From NCBI RefSeq assembly GCF_015291625.1, contig NZ_CP030047.1, positions 7,192,001 to 7,256,000 on the forward strand: DNA of 64,000 bases. The letters run 5' to 3'. This document shows, in pieces, positions 43,232 to 51,760 of this stretch. Below the pieces are notes generated by a model. That model did no database searches. It was not told where the DNA came from and saw only the letters and a list, made by a program, of their open reading frames with translations. Made by a program: the position numbers and the translations under genes. The DNA is from Bradyrhizobium sp. CCBAU 53421. Lineage in GTDB: Bacteria; Pseudomonadota; Alphaproteobacteria; Rhizobiales; Xanthobacteraceae. Position 1 is the first letter of the stretch. Each line of letters opens with the position of its first letter.

Positions 43232-43260
43232 TAGCAACAATATGTCAATCGACGGTTGCA
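43232..43260. promoter_or_regulatory. 29-bp direct repeat, copy 2, in the promoter of the spermidine synthase-like gene
   Basis: TAGCAACAATATGTCAATCG followed by ACGGTTGCA. It lies 25-53 bases upstream of the minus-strand start at 43207, where a promoter or operator should be. With the copy at 40846 it differs at only three positions. Confidence 0.55.
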
Positions 43261-43375
43261 GCGGTCCCTTGCATTCGAGCAACGGGAGGAGGATTTCGGT
43301 CGAATATGTCGAGGCGGGCGCGCTTGGGTCGGAGCGAGATACCATTGATTCAGCACCCGTTAACCAAGGCGGCAT

Positions 43376-43864
43376 CTATCCGGTCCGCGACCCGACGATC
43401 GACCGCGGCAACGACGCCAGCAGCAGCACGAGGCAGACGCAGAGCAGCACGATGTCCTTGAACAGGAATTCGCCGGCCAGGTTCCAGGCCATCGGGTCGG
43501 CCGACAGGCTCCATTTGACCACCCCGGGCGTCGTGAAGAAGAACGACCAGGTCACCGCGAAGGTGATCACGCCCATCAGCGCGCCGATCGCTGACAGGAT
43601 CGGGTTGAACGCGCCGGCCGCAAGTAGCACCGCGATGCCGAACTCGGTGACGCCGAGCACATAGGCCTCGCCGCGCAGGCCGAACACCGACAGCCACGAG
43701 ACGAACGGGCTGTTGCTGATGAACTGCACGATGCCTTGCGCCGATTGCAACGTGAACTTCTGCATGCCGAACGACACGAAGATCACCACCATGACCCAGC
43801 GCAGGATCGCGAGCAGACGATAGGACCCCTCGCCGTGTTCGGCGATATTGAACGACAGATTCAT
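43376..43864 (-). CDS. DUF417 (YkgB-like) inner-membrane protein
   Basis: A 162-residue protein with four hydrophobic segments (LAILRWVMVVIFVSFGMQKF, then GVTEFGIAVLLAAG, GVITFAVTWSFFF and DIVLLCVCLVLLLASL). FGMQKFT and ISNSPFVSW are typical of the DUF417 family, seen in E. coli YkgB and RclC, a hypochlorite-response protein. No rcl regulator or reductase is nearby, so a stress role is only possible. Confidence 0.87.
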   Translation of the reverse strand: MNLSFNIAEHGEGSYRLLAILRWVMVVIFVSFGMQKFTLQSAQGIVQFISNSPFVSWLSVFGLRGEAYVLGVTEFGIAVLLAAGAFNPILSAIGALMGVITFAVTWSFFFTTPGVVKWSLSADPMAWNLAGEFLFKDIVLLCVCLVLLLASLPRSIVGSRTG

Positions 43865-44028
43865 GCGGATGTTTCTTCCCTCGCTGCGGTGCCACCATCG
43901 GCCGTGGTTACGGCGTTCTTGGCAGGTCTACGCAGCGCGCCCCCACGCGCGTTACGCATGGGACCGGTAGCAGCCTTCACAAGAATGTGCGGACGGGGTT
44001 AAGGGCGGTCGCCGCCGCCGCGATAACC

Positions 44029-44664
44029 TCACGCGCGCTGGCGCAGCGGCCGCGCGGCGTCCTTGGCCGGCACCGGCATGGTGAAGCCGTACAGGAACAG
44101 GTCCACCACCATGTCGGCGAACTCGCTGGGGTCGACGCCGCCCTTCGGGTCGTACCAAGTGTGGCTGAAGTTCAGGATGCCGAACAGCATCATGCTGTAG
44201 ATCTTCTTGGTCCGCTTGACGATCTTGCCTTCCTTGTCGAGCTTGACCAGGAGATCCGAGACCGTGTCGACGATCTGGCGCTCCAGCGCCTTGATCGCAT
44301 CCTGCTCGGTCTCGCCGAGGAACGAGAGGTCGTTGAGGATCACGCGCTGCTCGTCGCTGGAGCGCGCATTGAGCGCGACGATAGCCTGGATCGCCGCGCG
44401 AAACTGCTCCAGCGTCGCCGTCTTGCCGGCCATCGCGGCCTCGACATCGGTGATCATCTCGCGGATATGCGCATCGAGGATCGCGAACAGGATCGCTTCC
44501 TTCGAGTCGAAATAATGATACAGCGCGCCGCGCGACAGCTTGCAGGCATCCGCAAGGTCGGCGATCGAAGCACGCATGTAGCCCTGCCGCGCGAATAGGC
44601 CGCAGGCGGTGGTGAGGATGCCCCGCTGGATCTCGTCGTAATTTTCTGAGCGCGTTCGCGCCAT
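44029..44664 (-). CDS. TetR-family transcriptional repressor
   Basis: A 211-residue regulator. The N-terminal TetR helix-turn-helix is at about 33-55 (IADLADACKLSRGALYHYF, DSKEAILFAIL); the C-terminal ligand domain is unassigned. GAGAG precedes the ATG at 44664. It is divergent from the catabolic cluster that starts at 44915. A motif found in this gap recurs at the two other promoters of the cluster, so it is the likely repressor of all three transcripts, probably released by an acyl-CoA made by the encoded ligases. Confidence 0.92.
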   Translation of the reverse strand: MARTRSENYDEIQRGILTTACGLFARQGYMRASIADLADACKLSRGALYHYFDSKEAILFAILDAHIREMITDVEAAMAGKTATLEQFRAAIQAIVALNARSSDEQRVILNDLSFLGETEQDAIKALERQIVDTVSDLLVKLDKEGKIVKRTKKIYSMMLFGILNFSHTWYDPKGGVDPSEFADMVVDLFLYGFTMPVPAKDAARPLRQRA

Positions 44665-44821
44665 TGCATTTCTCTCGTGCACCATCGGCGCCGCCGGAAT
44701 CGGACGGCACCCGTCTCTCTATACTACCGCCACTCCGCGCCCTCCTCCCCTTTGCGGGCACCATCCACCAGAACTCGTCGAGCAAGTCACAGCTTCATTG
44801 ACCTGCGTCAAAAAATAATTT

Positions 44822-44840
44822 GAACGACCGGTCGGATTAT
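44822..44840 (-). promoter_or_regulatory. Candidate TetR operator, site 1
   Basis: On the minus strand it reads ATAATCCGACCGGTCGTTC, and its centre CGACCGGTCG (44825-44834) is a perfect palindrome. It lies between the TetR gene and the FAD oxidoreductase. It matches site 2 at 16 of 19 positions and site 3 at 13 of 19. Confidence 0.72.
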
Positions 44841-44914
44841 ATTATCGTGCCCGTCATCAGGCAAGCAGATTGCGCACGCCGGGACCAACCCGGCGGCACC
44901 GAGGGAGGCTGCGC

Positions 44915-46225
44915 GTGGATGCTCATAAGGTCGATGCTGTCGTGATCGGAGCCGGCGCCGGCGGGCTATGCGCCGCGGCGCGCCTTGCCCATGGCGGGCT
45001 GCATACGCTCGTCGTCGACGACAAGGACCGGCTCGGCGGACGCGCCTCGACCGAGGAGATCGATGGCTTCAAGGTCAATATCGGCGCGATCGCGATCGAG
45101 TTCGGCGGCGTGTTCGAGGAGACCTTCCACACCGTCGGCGCCCCGCTGGACATTCGCGCGCCGGAGCCCGCGAGCTCGTTCTTCATCGACGGCAAGGTGA
45201 TCGATGTCGGCCGCGGCGGCTGGTCGCTGCTGCTCGGGCAGCTCACGAAGCAGGCCTCGCGCATCCTGGAGAAATTCGCCGATGCCCGCGCCGGCAACCT
45301 GCCCGACGGGCGGCAATCGACCGAGGACTGGCTGAAGGGCTACACCAGCAACGCCACGGTGCACGCGCTGTTCCGCAATCTCTGTGCGGCGATCTTCGCC
45401 TGCAACGCCGCCGAGCTGCCGGCGCGCGCCTTCCTCACCTATTTCACCAGCAAGGGCGCCTTCAAGAAGTTCGGCTTCTGCCCGCAGGGCACGATCGGCG
45501 TCTGGAACAGCCTCGGCAGCGCGATCCGGCGCAACGGCGACATCTGGCTCGGCACGCCGGCGACCACGATCCACACTGCCAACGGCCGCGTCGAGGGCAT
45601 CACCGTGCTCAGGGATGGCGAGAAGGTGCGGATCGACACCGATCTCGTGATCAGCAATGCGGGACCGAAAGCCACCGTCGCGCTTGCAGGCAGCGCGGCC
45701 TTCCCGGCGGACTACATCGCCAAGGTGAAGAACGACCTGCGTCCGGCCGCCAACATCGTCATCAACGTCGCGAGCCGCGAGCCGCTGATCAACCATCCCG
45801 GCATCGTCACCTTCGGCAAGACGCGGCGGCTCTGCAACATGGCGAACCTCTCCGCCACCTGTCCGGAACTGGCGCCGCCCGGCTGGCATCTCTACGTCGC
45901 CTATGCCGTACCGGTGCCGGCGCTCGGCGATTTCGATTCCGACGCCGAGGTCGCGCTGGCGCTCGAGGACCTGCGCGAGCAGTTCGCGAGTTTCGACCAG
46001 GCGAAAATCCTCTCGATCCGGGTGATGCGCGACGACTGGCCGGCGCAACGCAGCTGCGCCGGCTACGACCTGCCGCGGGAAACCGGAATCGAGGGCCTGT
46101 GGTGCGTCGGCGACGCGGTGAAGCAGTACGGCAATGGCGGCACCCAGGCCTGCGCCGAGACCGCCAAGATCGTCACCGATGCGATCTTCGCCGCGCGGCC
46201 GCGCCGATCGGCCGGCCGGGTCTGA
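44915..46225 (+). CDS. FAD-dependent oxidoreductase, phytoene desaturase/amine oxidase-like
   Basis: A 436-residue flavoprotein. VVIGAGAGGLCAAARLAHGG near residue 8 and RLGGRAST are the FAD-binding signature, and GIEGLWCVGDAVKQYGNGGT is the C-terminal cofactor motif. The start is GTG at 44915, with GAGGGAGG eight bases before it. The fold covers desaturases, amine oxidases and all-trans-retinol saturase-like enzymes, so the reaction is not set. It is the first gene of the Liv transporter operon, a placing that suggests it oxidises or desaturates the imported acid. Confidence 0.85.
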   Translation: MDAHKVDAVVIGAGAGGLCAAARLAHGGLHTLVVDDKDRLGGRASTEEIDGFKVNIGAIAIEFGGVFEETFHTVGAPLDIRAPEPASSFFIDGKVIDVGRGGWSLLLGQLTKQASRILEKFADARAGNLPDGRQSTEDWLKGYTSNATVHALFRNLCAAIFACNAAELPARAFLTYFTSKGAFKKFGFCPQGTIGVWNSLGSAIRRNGDIWLGTPATTIHTANGRVEGITVLRDGEKVRIDTDLVISNAGPKATVALAGSAAFPADYIAKVKNDLRPAANIVINVASREPLINHPGIVTFGKTRRLCNMANLSATCPELAPPGWHLYVAYAVPVPALGDFDSDAEVALALEDLREQFASFDQAKILSIRVMRDDWPAQRSCAGYDLPRETGIEGLWCVGDAVKQYGNGGTQACAETAKIVTDAIFAARPRRSAGRV

Positions 46226-46230
46226 GCGCG

Positions 46231-47085
46231 ATGCCGACGACCATCGCGCATCCGACGCCGCAGCCAGCAACCCAGGCCGCTCCTGCGCCGGATGCCCTGC
46301 TCGAATTCCGCAACATCCGGATCGTCTACGACAACGCGATCGAAGCGATCCGCGACGTCTCGATTGCGGTGCCCGAAGGCAACATCGTCGCCCTGCTCGG
46401 CTCCAACGGCGCCGGCAAGTCGACGCTGCTCAAAGCGATGTCCGGCATCCTCTACACCGAGGAAGGCGTGATCGAGAACGGCAGCATCCGCTTCCGTAAT
46501 GACGAGGTGCATCGTCTCGCGCCGGACGAGCTGGTGCGCCGCGGCATCGTGCAGGTGCCGGAGGGCCGCCGCGTGTTCGCCGCACTGACCATCGACGAGA
46601 ACCTGCAGATGGGCGGCTACACCAGGACCGGCGCCGAAGCGCGCGAGCGCCGCGACAAGGTATTCGTGCTGTTTCCGCGGCTCTATGAGCGGCGCGACCA
46701 GATCGCCGGCTACATGTCCGGCGGCGAGCAGCAGATGCTCGCGATCGGCCGGGCGCTGATGACCGATCCGGTGCTGCTGGCGCTCGACGAGCCGTCGCTC
46801 GGCCTCGCGCCGCTGATCATCGACCGCATCTATGAGGTGATCGTCCGCCTGCGCGACGAGCTGAAGATGACGGTGCTCCTGGTCGAGCAGAATGCACAGC
46901 GCGCGCTCGACATCGCCGACTATGGCTACATCCTGGAAACCGGCCGCGTGGTGCTCGACGGCACCGCCAAAAAGCTCACCGCTAACGAGGACGTCCAGGA
47001 GTTCTATCTCGGCGTCTCCTCCGCCGGCCGCAAGAGCCTGCGCGACGTCAAGCATTACAAGCGCCGCAAGCGGTGGCTGTCGTGA
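46231..47085 (+). CDS. livF: LivF-type ABC transporter ATPase
   Basis: A 284-residue ATPase. Walker A is LLGSNGAGKST, the signature is MSGGEQQMLAIGRAL and Walker B is VLLALDEPSLGLAP; EGRRVFAALTIDENLQMGGY is typical of LivF. It pairs with LivG on the cytoplasmic face of LivHM. There is an N-terminal extension of about 22 Pro/Ala-rich residues and a basic C-terminal tail (KHYKRRKRWLS). It starts five bases after the FAD gene stop and overlaps livG. Confidence 0.92.
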   Translation: MPTTIAHPTPQPATQAAPAPDALLEFRNIRIVYDNAIEAIRDVSIAVPEGNIVALLGSNGAGKSTLLKAMSGILYTEEGVIENGSIRFRNDEVHRLAPDELVRRGIVQVPEGRRVFAALTIDENLQMGGYTRTGAEARERRDKVFVLFPRLYERRDQIAGYMSGGEQQMLAIGRALMTDPVLLALDEPSLGLAPLIIDRIYEVIVRLRDELKMTVLLVEQNAQRALDIADYGYILETGRVVLDGTAKKLTANEDVQEFYLGVSSAGRKSLRDVKHYKRRKRWLS

Positions 47086-47873
47086 CCGCGCTGCTTGCGA
47101 TCGAGAACCTGTCCAAGCGCTTCGGCGGCCTGCAGGCAGTCGCCGACGTCAGCCTGCAAGTCTCGCCGGGCGAGATCTGCAGCGTGATCGGCCCGAACGG
47201 GGCCGGCAAGACCACGCTGTTCAACATGATCTCGGGCGTGCTGCGGCCGAGCGGCGGCCGGATCACATTTGACGGGATCGACCTTTCGACCATCTCGCCG
47301 TGGAAGTTCGCCGCCGTCGGCATCGGCCGCACCTTCCAGAATCTGGCGCTCTTCAAGCACGGCACCGTGGTCGAGAACATCCTGACCGGCCGCCATACCC
47401 ACCTGCGCTCGACCGTGCTCGACGCCGTCGTGTTCTTCGGCCGTACCCGCAAGGAGGAGATCGCGGCCCGGCGGCGCGTCGAGCATATCATCGAGTTCCT
47501 CGAGATCGAGCATATCCGGGACGCGGTGGTCGGCACGCTGTCCTACGGCCAGCAGAAGCGCGTCGAGCTTGCCCGCGCGCTCGCCTGCGAACCAAAGCTA
47601 CTGCTGCTCGACGAGATGGTCTCCGGCATGAACCAGGAGGAGACCGAGGATATCGCGCGCTTCGTGCTCGACATCCGCGACGAGCTCGGCATCACCGTCG
47701 TGATGATCGAGCACGAGATGCGCATCGTGATGGACATCTCCGACCGCATCCACGTGCTGAACTTCGGCCGCAAGATCGCCGAAGGCACGCCCGACGAGGT
47801 CAGGCGTGATCCGGCGGTCGCGGAGGCCTATCTCGGCGGCCAGCGCGCAGAGGCGATAAAGGTGGGCGCGTGA
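47073..47873 (+). CDS. livG: LivG-type ABC transporter ATPase
   Basis: A 266-residue ATPase with Walker A VIGPNGAGKTT, signature LSYGQQKRVELARAL and Walker B LLLLDEM. RTFQNLALFKHGTVVENIL is the LivG Q-loop region. The GTG at 47073 overlaps livF by 13 bases; an in-frame GTG at 47082 that overlaps the livF stop (GTGA) is an equally good start. Its stop overlaps the start of the acyl-CoA ligase gene. Confidence 0.92.
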   Translation: MAVVTALLAIENLSKRFGGLQAVADVSLQVSPGEICSVIGPNGAGKTTLFNMISGVLRPSGGRITFDGIDLSTISPWKFAAVGIGRTFQNLALFKHGTVVENILTGRHTHLRSTVLDAVVFFGRTRKEEIAARRRVEHIIEFLEIEHIRDAVVGTLSYGQQKRVELARALACEPKLLLLDEMVSGMNQEETEDIARFVLDIRDELGITVVMIEHEMRIVMDISDRIHVLNFGRKIAEGTPDEVRRDPAVAEAYLGGQRAEAIKVGA

Positions 47874-49807
47874 TGTCGACGCTGGACAGTTTTCGTACCG
47901 TTCATCCACCGTTGCAGGCCAATGCAGCGCGCAGCGCACCTGCGGGAGGAGCCGACGCGCTGCAGGCGGCGCTTGCGGATGCCGCCATCACCATCCCGCA
48001 ATTGCTGCAGCGGCGCGCCGCGATGCATGGCGATGCGCTGGCACTGCGCGAGAAGGACTACGGCATCTGGAACCCGTATTCCTGGCGGCACTATTACGAG
48101 ACCGCGCGCGCGGTCGCGCTCGGGCTGCTGTCGCTCGGCATCAAGCCGGGCGACCGCATCGCCATCGCCGGCGAGAACACGCCGGAATGGTTTTACGCCG
48201 ATCTCGGCGCCCAGATGATCGGAGCGGTCGCGGTCGGCATCTATCCGACCAATCCCTGGGTCGAGCTGCAATATATCGTCAAGCATTCCGGCGCCCGCAT
48301 CGTCGTCACCGGCGACCAGGAGCAGACCGACAAGGTGCTCGACGCGATGGCGGGTAATGGCGGCCTGCCGGACCTCGAGGCCATCGTCTGCATCGACATG
48401 AAGGGCCTGCGGCACTACCGCCAATCGGAACTGATGTCGTTCGCTGCATTGTGCGAGCGCGGCACGGCCTATGCCGAGGCGAACCCGGACGCCAACACGG
48501 CGCTCGACCGCCTGATCGGCCAAGGCGCGCCCGACGATGTCTGCATCCTGGTCTATACGTCAGGCACGACCGGCCCGCCCAAGGGCGCGATGCTGACCCA
48601 CCGCAATCTGGTCTACGCCGCCTATGCCTACGCCAAAACCGTGGGGATTGCCGACAAGCCGTTCGAGGCGGTGAGCTATCTGCCGCTGTGTCATGTCGCC
48701 GAGCGCTGCTACGGCACCGTGACGCATCTCGTGCTCGGCGGCACCGTCTCCTTTGCCGAATCGATCGACACGGTCGCGATCAACATCCGCGAGATCGCGC
48801 CGACCTTCTTCGTCGGCGTGCCCCGCATCTACGAGAAGCTGCAGCAGGGCTTTCTGTTCAGGCTCGGCGAGAGCGGCCGGATGCGGCAGAGCTTTACCAA
48901 AGTCTGCCTCGCCTGGGGCCGCGCCCTGTCCGACCGCCGACAGGCCGGCAAGGCCAATGTGCTCGACCGCGCCGCCTACGGGCTGCTCTACCTCCTGATG
49001 TTCCGCAATCTGCAGCGCCATCTCGGCTTCGCTTACAGCCGGCACCGGCTGTGCGCCGGCGCCTCGATCTCGCCGGAGACGCTGCGCTTCTTCGACATCA
49101 TCGGCCGCCCGGTGTCGCAGGGCTACGGTCTCACCGAAAGCGGCGGCGTCGCCTTCATCCAGACCGCGAGCCACCACCGGATCGGCGGCTGCGGCGTGCC
49201 GTTGCCGCAGACGGAATGGAAACTCGACAGCGATGGCGAGATCCTGCTGCGCAACCCCGGTATCTTCAAGGGCTACTTCCTCGACGAGAAGGCGTCGACC
49301 GCTTCGCTGGAACAGGACGGCTGGCTGCGCACTGGCGACATCATCGACGTGCTCGACAACGGCGAAATCGCCGTGGTCGACCGCAAGAAGGCGATCATCA
49401 TCACCGCCGGCGGCAAGAACATCGCGCCGTCGGAGATCGAGAACGCGCTGAAGGATTCCGAATTCATCAAGGAAGCCATCGTGGTCGGCGAGGCCAGGAA
49501 GTACCTCGGCGCCATCGTCCAGGTCGATTACGACAATGTCGGCCGCTGGGCGCGCGACCGGGCGCTGGCCTACACCAACTACAAATCACTGTCGCAGCTG
49601 CCTGAAGTGCACGAGCTGGTCGAGCGCATCGTCAACGAGACCAACAAGCGCTTCGCCCGGGTCGAGAACATCAGGCGCTTCGCCATCCTCGAGAAGGAGC
49701 TCGACCATGACGACGGCGAGCTGACCGCCACGCAGAAGGTGCGCCGCGCCATGATCGAGAAGAAGTTCGCGCGCGAGCTTGCCATCATCTACCAGTCGGA
49801 GGGCTGA
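47873..49807 (+). CDS. Acyl-CoA ligase of the long-chain AMP-binding type
   Basis: A 644-residue AMP-forming ligase. The P-loop-like motif is ILVYTSGTTGPPKGAMLTH, and GYGLTESGG and GWLRTGDIIDVLDNGEIAVV are adenylate-binding motifs. It resembles the FadD15-like long-chain ligases. The ATG overlaps the livG stop (TGATG). Placed between livG and livH, it is made with the transporter, so it likely activates the imported acid to its CoA ester as it enters. The acid could be aliphatic or aromatic; I cannot tell which. Confidence 0.9.
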   Translation: MSTLDSFRTVHPPLQANAARSAPAGGADALQAALADAAITIPQLLQRRAAMHGDALALREKDYGIWNPYSWRHYYETARAVALGLLSLGIKPGDRIAIAGENTPEWFYADLGAQMIGAVAVGIYPTNPWVELQYIVKHSGARIVVTGDQEQTDKVLDAMAGNGGLPDLEAIVCIDMKGLRHYRQSELMSFAALCERGTAYAEANPDANTALDRLIGQGAPDDVCILVYTSGTTGPPKGAMLTHRNLVYAAYAYAKTVGIADKPFEAVSYLPLCHVAERCYGTVTHLVLGGTVSFAESIDTVAINIREIAPTFFVGVPRIYEKLQQGFLFRLGESGRMRQSFTKVCLAWGRALSDRRQAGKANVLDRAAYGLLYLLMFRNLQRHLGFAYSRHRLCAGASISPETLRFFDIIGRPVSQGYGLTESGGVAFIQTASHHRIGGCGVPLPQTEWKLDSDGEILLRNPGIFKGYFLDEKASTASLEQDGWLRTGDIIDVLDNGEIAVVDRKKAIIITAGGKNIAPSEIENALKDSEFIKEAIVVGEARKYLGAIVQVDYDNVGRWARDRALAYTNYKSLSQLPEVHELVERIVNETNKRFARVENIRRFAILEKELDHDDGELTATQKVRRAMIEKKFARELAIIYQSEG

Positions 49808-50680
49808 ATGCAGTATCTCGTCCAGCTCCTGATCTCGGGCCTTGCGATCGGCGCCATCTACGGCCTGATCGCGATGGGCTTCGCGGTGATCTACAAGTCC
49901 ACCGGCCTGGTCAATTTCGCGCAAGGCGAGATGACAATGATCACGGCCTATATCGCCTGGACGATCTCGACCACGGTCAGCGGCAACGTGTTCGTCGTCG
50001 CCATGGGTGCGATCCTCGCCGCGGTCCTGCTCGGCCTCGTCATCGAGCGGTTGGTGATGCGACCGATGCTGGGCGAGCCGGTGTTCGCGACCGTGATGGT
50101 CACGATCGGCCTCGCGGTGATCCTGCGCTCGGCGATCAACTTCATCTGGGACGCCTATCCGCACGGGCTCGATATCGGCATGGGCCGCGGCATCGTGCAT
50201 CTCGGCAGCATCGGCGTACGGACCGGGCAGCTCGCGGTCATCGCGGCGCTGCTCCTGCTGCTCGCCGCGATCTGGGCCTTCTTCCGCTACAGCAAGGTCG
50301 GCGTCGCGATGCGTGCCGTCGCAGCCGACGACCGCACCGCGCTGCTGATGGGCATCAGCGCCACCAAGGTGCATGCGTTGGCCTGGGCGGCGTCGTCAGT
50401 GATCGCCGGCATCGGCGGCGTGTTCTTCGCGCTGTCCTACGATCTGTCGCCGGCGATGTTCCAACTCGGGCTGAAGGCGTTTCCCGCCACCATCCTGGGC
50501 GGGCTTGACGCCGTGCTCGGCTCTGGCCTTGGCGGCCTCCTGATCGGCATCACGGAAAACCTCGCCGGCGGCTATCTCGGCTCCGGCATGAAGGAGGTGG
50601 CGGGCTTTGCCATGATCATCGTTGTGCTGATGGTCCGCCCGTTCGGCATCTTCGGCGAACGCGACATCGAGAGGGTGTGA
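49808..50680 (+). CDS. livH: LivH-type ABC transporter permease
   Basis: A 290-residue permease with eight or so membrane segments. ISGLAIGAIYGLIAMGFAVI and the STGLVNFAQGEM motif are diagnostic for LivH, and GGLDAVLGSGLGGLLIGITE is the C-terminal loop. It starts directly after the ligase stop and its own stop overlaps the livM start. With LivM it forms the membrane pore for a branched-chain-amino-acid-type or organic-acid importer. Confidence 0.94.
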   Translation: MQYLVQLLISGLAIGAIYGLIAMGFAVIYKSTGLVNFAQGEMTMITAYIAWTISTTVSGNVFVVAMGAILAAVLLGLVIERLVMRPMLGEPVFATVMVTIGLAVILRSAINFIWDAYPHGLDIGMGRGIVHLGSIGVRTGQLAVIAALLLLLAAIWAFFRYSKVGVAMRAVAADDRTALLMGISATKVHALAWAASSVIAGIGGVFFALSYDLSPAMFQLGLKAFPATILGGLDAVLGSGLGGLLIGITENLAGGYLGSGMKEVAGFAMIIVVLMVRPFGIFGERDIERV

Positions 50681-51726
50681 TGCGCACGGGCGATTACAAG
50701 CAGAGCTATGGGGAACTGGTTGCGCTGATCGATTCCCCGCCGGTGTGGCTCTGGTCGGCCGTGCTGCTGCTGGCACTGATCGCAGCGCCCCATCTGTTGA
50801 ATTCCTACGCGCTGTCGTTCCTGATGATCATCCTGATCACGGTAACCGGCGCACTCGGGCTCAACATCCTGACCGGCTACACCGGCCTGATCTCGCTCGG
50901 CCATGTCGGCTTCCTCGTCACCGGCGCCTATGCTTACGCGGTGTTGGTCTCGAAATACCACATGCCGCCGCTGGTCGGCTTCCTCGGCGCCGGGGTGGTG
51001 CCGGCGCTGGCGAGCCTGATCGTCGGCGCGCCGTCGCTGCGGCTCAAGGGGCTCTACCTCGCCATCACCACGCTCGCCTTCTCCTTCATCATCAACACCG
51101 TGATCCTGGAGATGCGCTGGTTGACCAACGGCGCCCGCGGCATCCAGGTGCAGCGGCCGGAGATCCTCAGCATCAGCTTCGACGGCGATGCCGCCTTCAC
51201 CTATCTCTGCCTCGGCATCGCGGGGCTGACGCTGTTCGCCACCCTCAACATCCGCCGTAGCCGGGTCGGCCGCGCCTTCGTCGCGATCAGAGACAACGAC
51301 ACCGCGGCCCGGGTCATGGGCATCAACCTGCATGCCTACAAGCTGTTCGCCTTCGTCACATCGGCGTTCATCACCGGCATCGCCGGCGCGCTCTACGGCA
51401 TCTATCTCTCCTTCGTCAGCGTCGAGGGCTTTCCCTTCCTGCTGTCGATCGAGGCGCTGGCGATCCTGATCGTCGGCGGGCTCGGCTCGGCGCTCGGCGC
51501 CGTGCTCGGCACCGTCCTGATCGTGTTGCTGCCGGAGGCGACACGGCTCGTCTTCAGCCTGTTCAGCGCGCAGATGGACGCGACGTTTACGACCGGCGCG
51601 CAGGAGCTGAAGAGCATGCTCTACGGCCTCGTCATCATCCTGTTCCTGCGCTTCCAGCCGAGGGGTCTGGTCGGCGCCTGGCACGACATCAAGCGGACCT
51701 GGGTGCACTGGCCGCTGCGCTACTAA
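50680..51726 (+). CDS. livM: LivM-type ABC transporter permease
   Basis: A 348-residue permease. ALGLNILTGYTGLISLGHVG is the LivM signature and IVGGLGSALGAVLGTVLIVL the conserved C-terminal loop. The ATG at 50680 overlaps the livH stop (TGATG). It is followed by the binding-protein gene after 34 bases, which has its own strong ribosome site. Confidence 0.94.
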   Translation: MRTGDYKQSYGELVALIDSPPVWLWSAVLLLALIAAPHLLNSYALSFLMIILITVTGALGLNILTGYTGLISLGHVGFLVTGAYAYAVLVSKYHMPPLVGFLGAGVVPALASLIVGAPSLRLKGLYLAITTLAFSFIINTVILEMRWLTNGARGIQVQRPEILSISFDGDAAFTYLCLGIAGLTLFATLNIRRSRVGRAFVAIRDNDTAARVMGINLHAYKLFAFVTSAFITGIAGALYGIYLSFVSVEGFPFLLSIEALAILIVGGLGSALGAVLGTVLIVLLPEATRLVFSLFSAQMDATFTTGAQELKSMLYGLVIILFLRFQPRGLVGAWHDIKRTWVHWPLRY

Positions 51727-51760
51727 CCAAAAAAAGACGCAACACCATGAGGAGGAGACA

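Noticed and set aside
43350..43898. A 182-residue frame overlapping DUF417
   Set aside because: It is the wrong frame; DUF417 has four hydrophobic segments in the other frame.
44968..46230. Extension of the livF frame upstream across the FAD oxidoreductase
   Set aside because: It is out of frame with a flavoprotein that has both FAD motifs; livF has a proper ATG at 46231.
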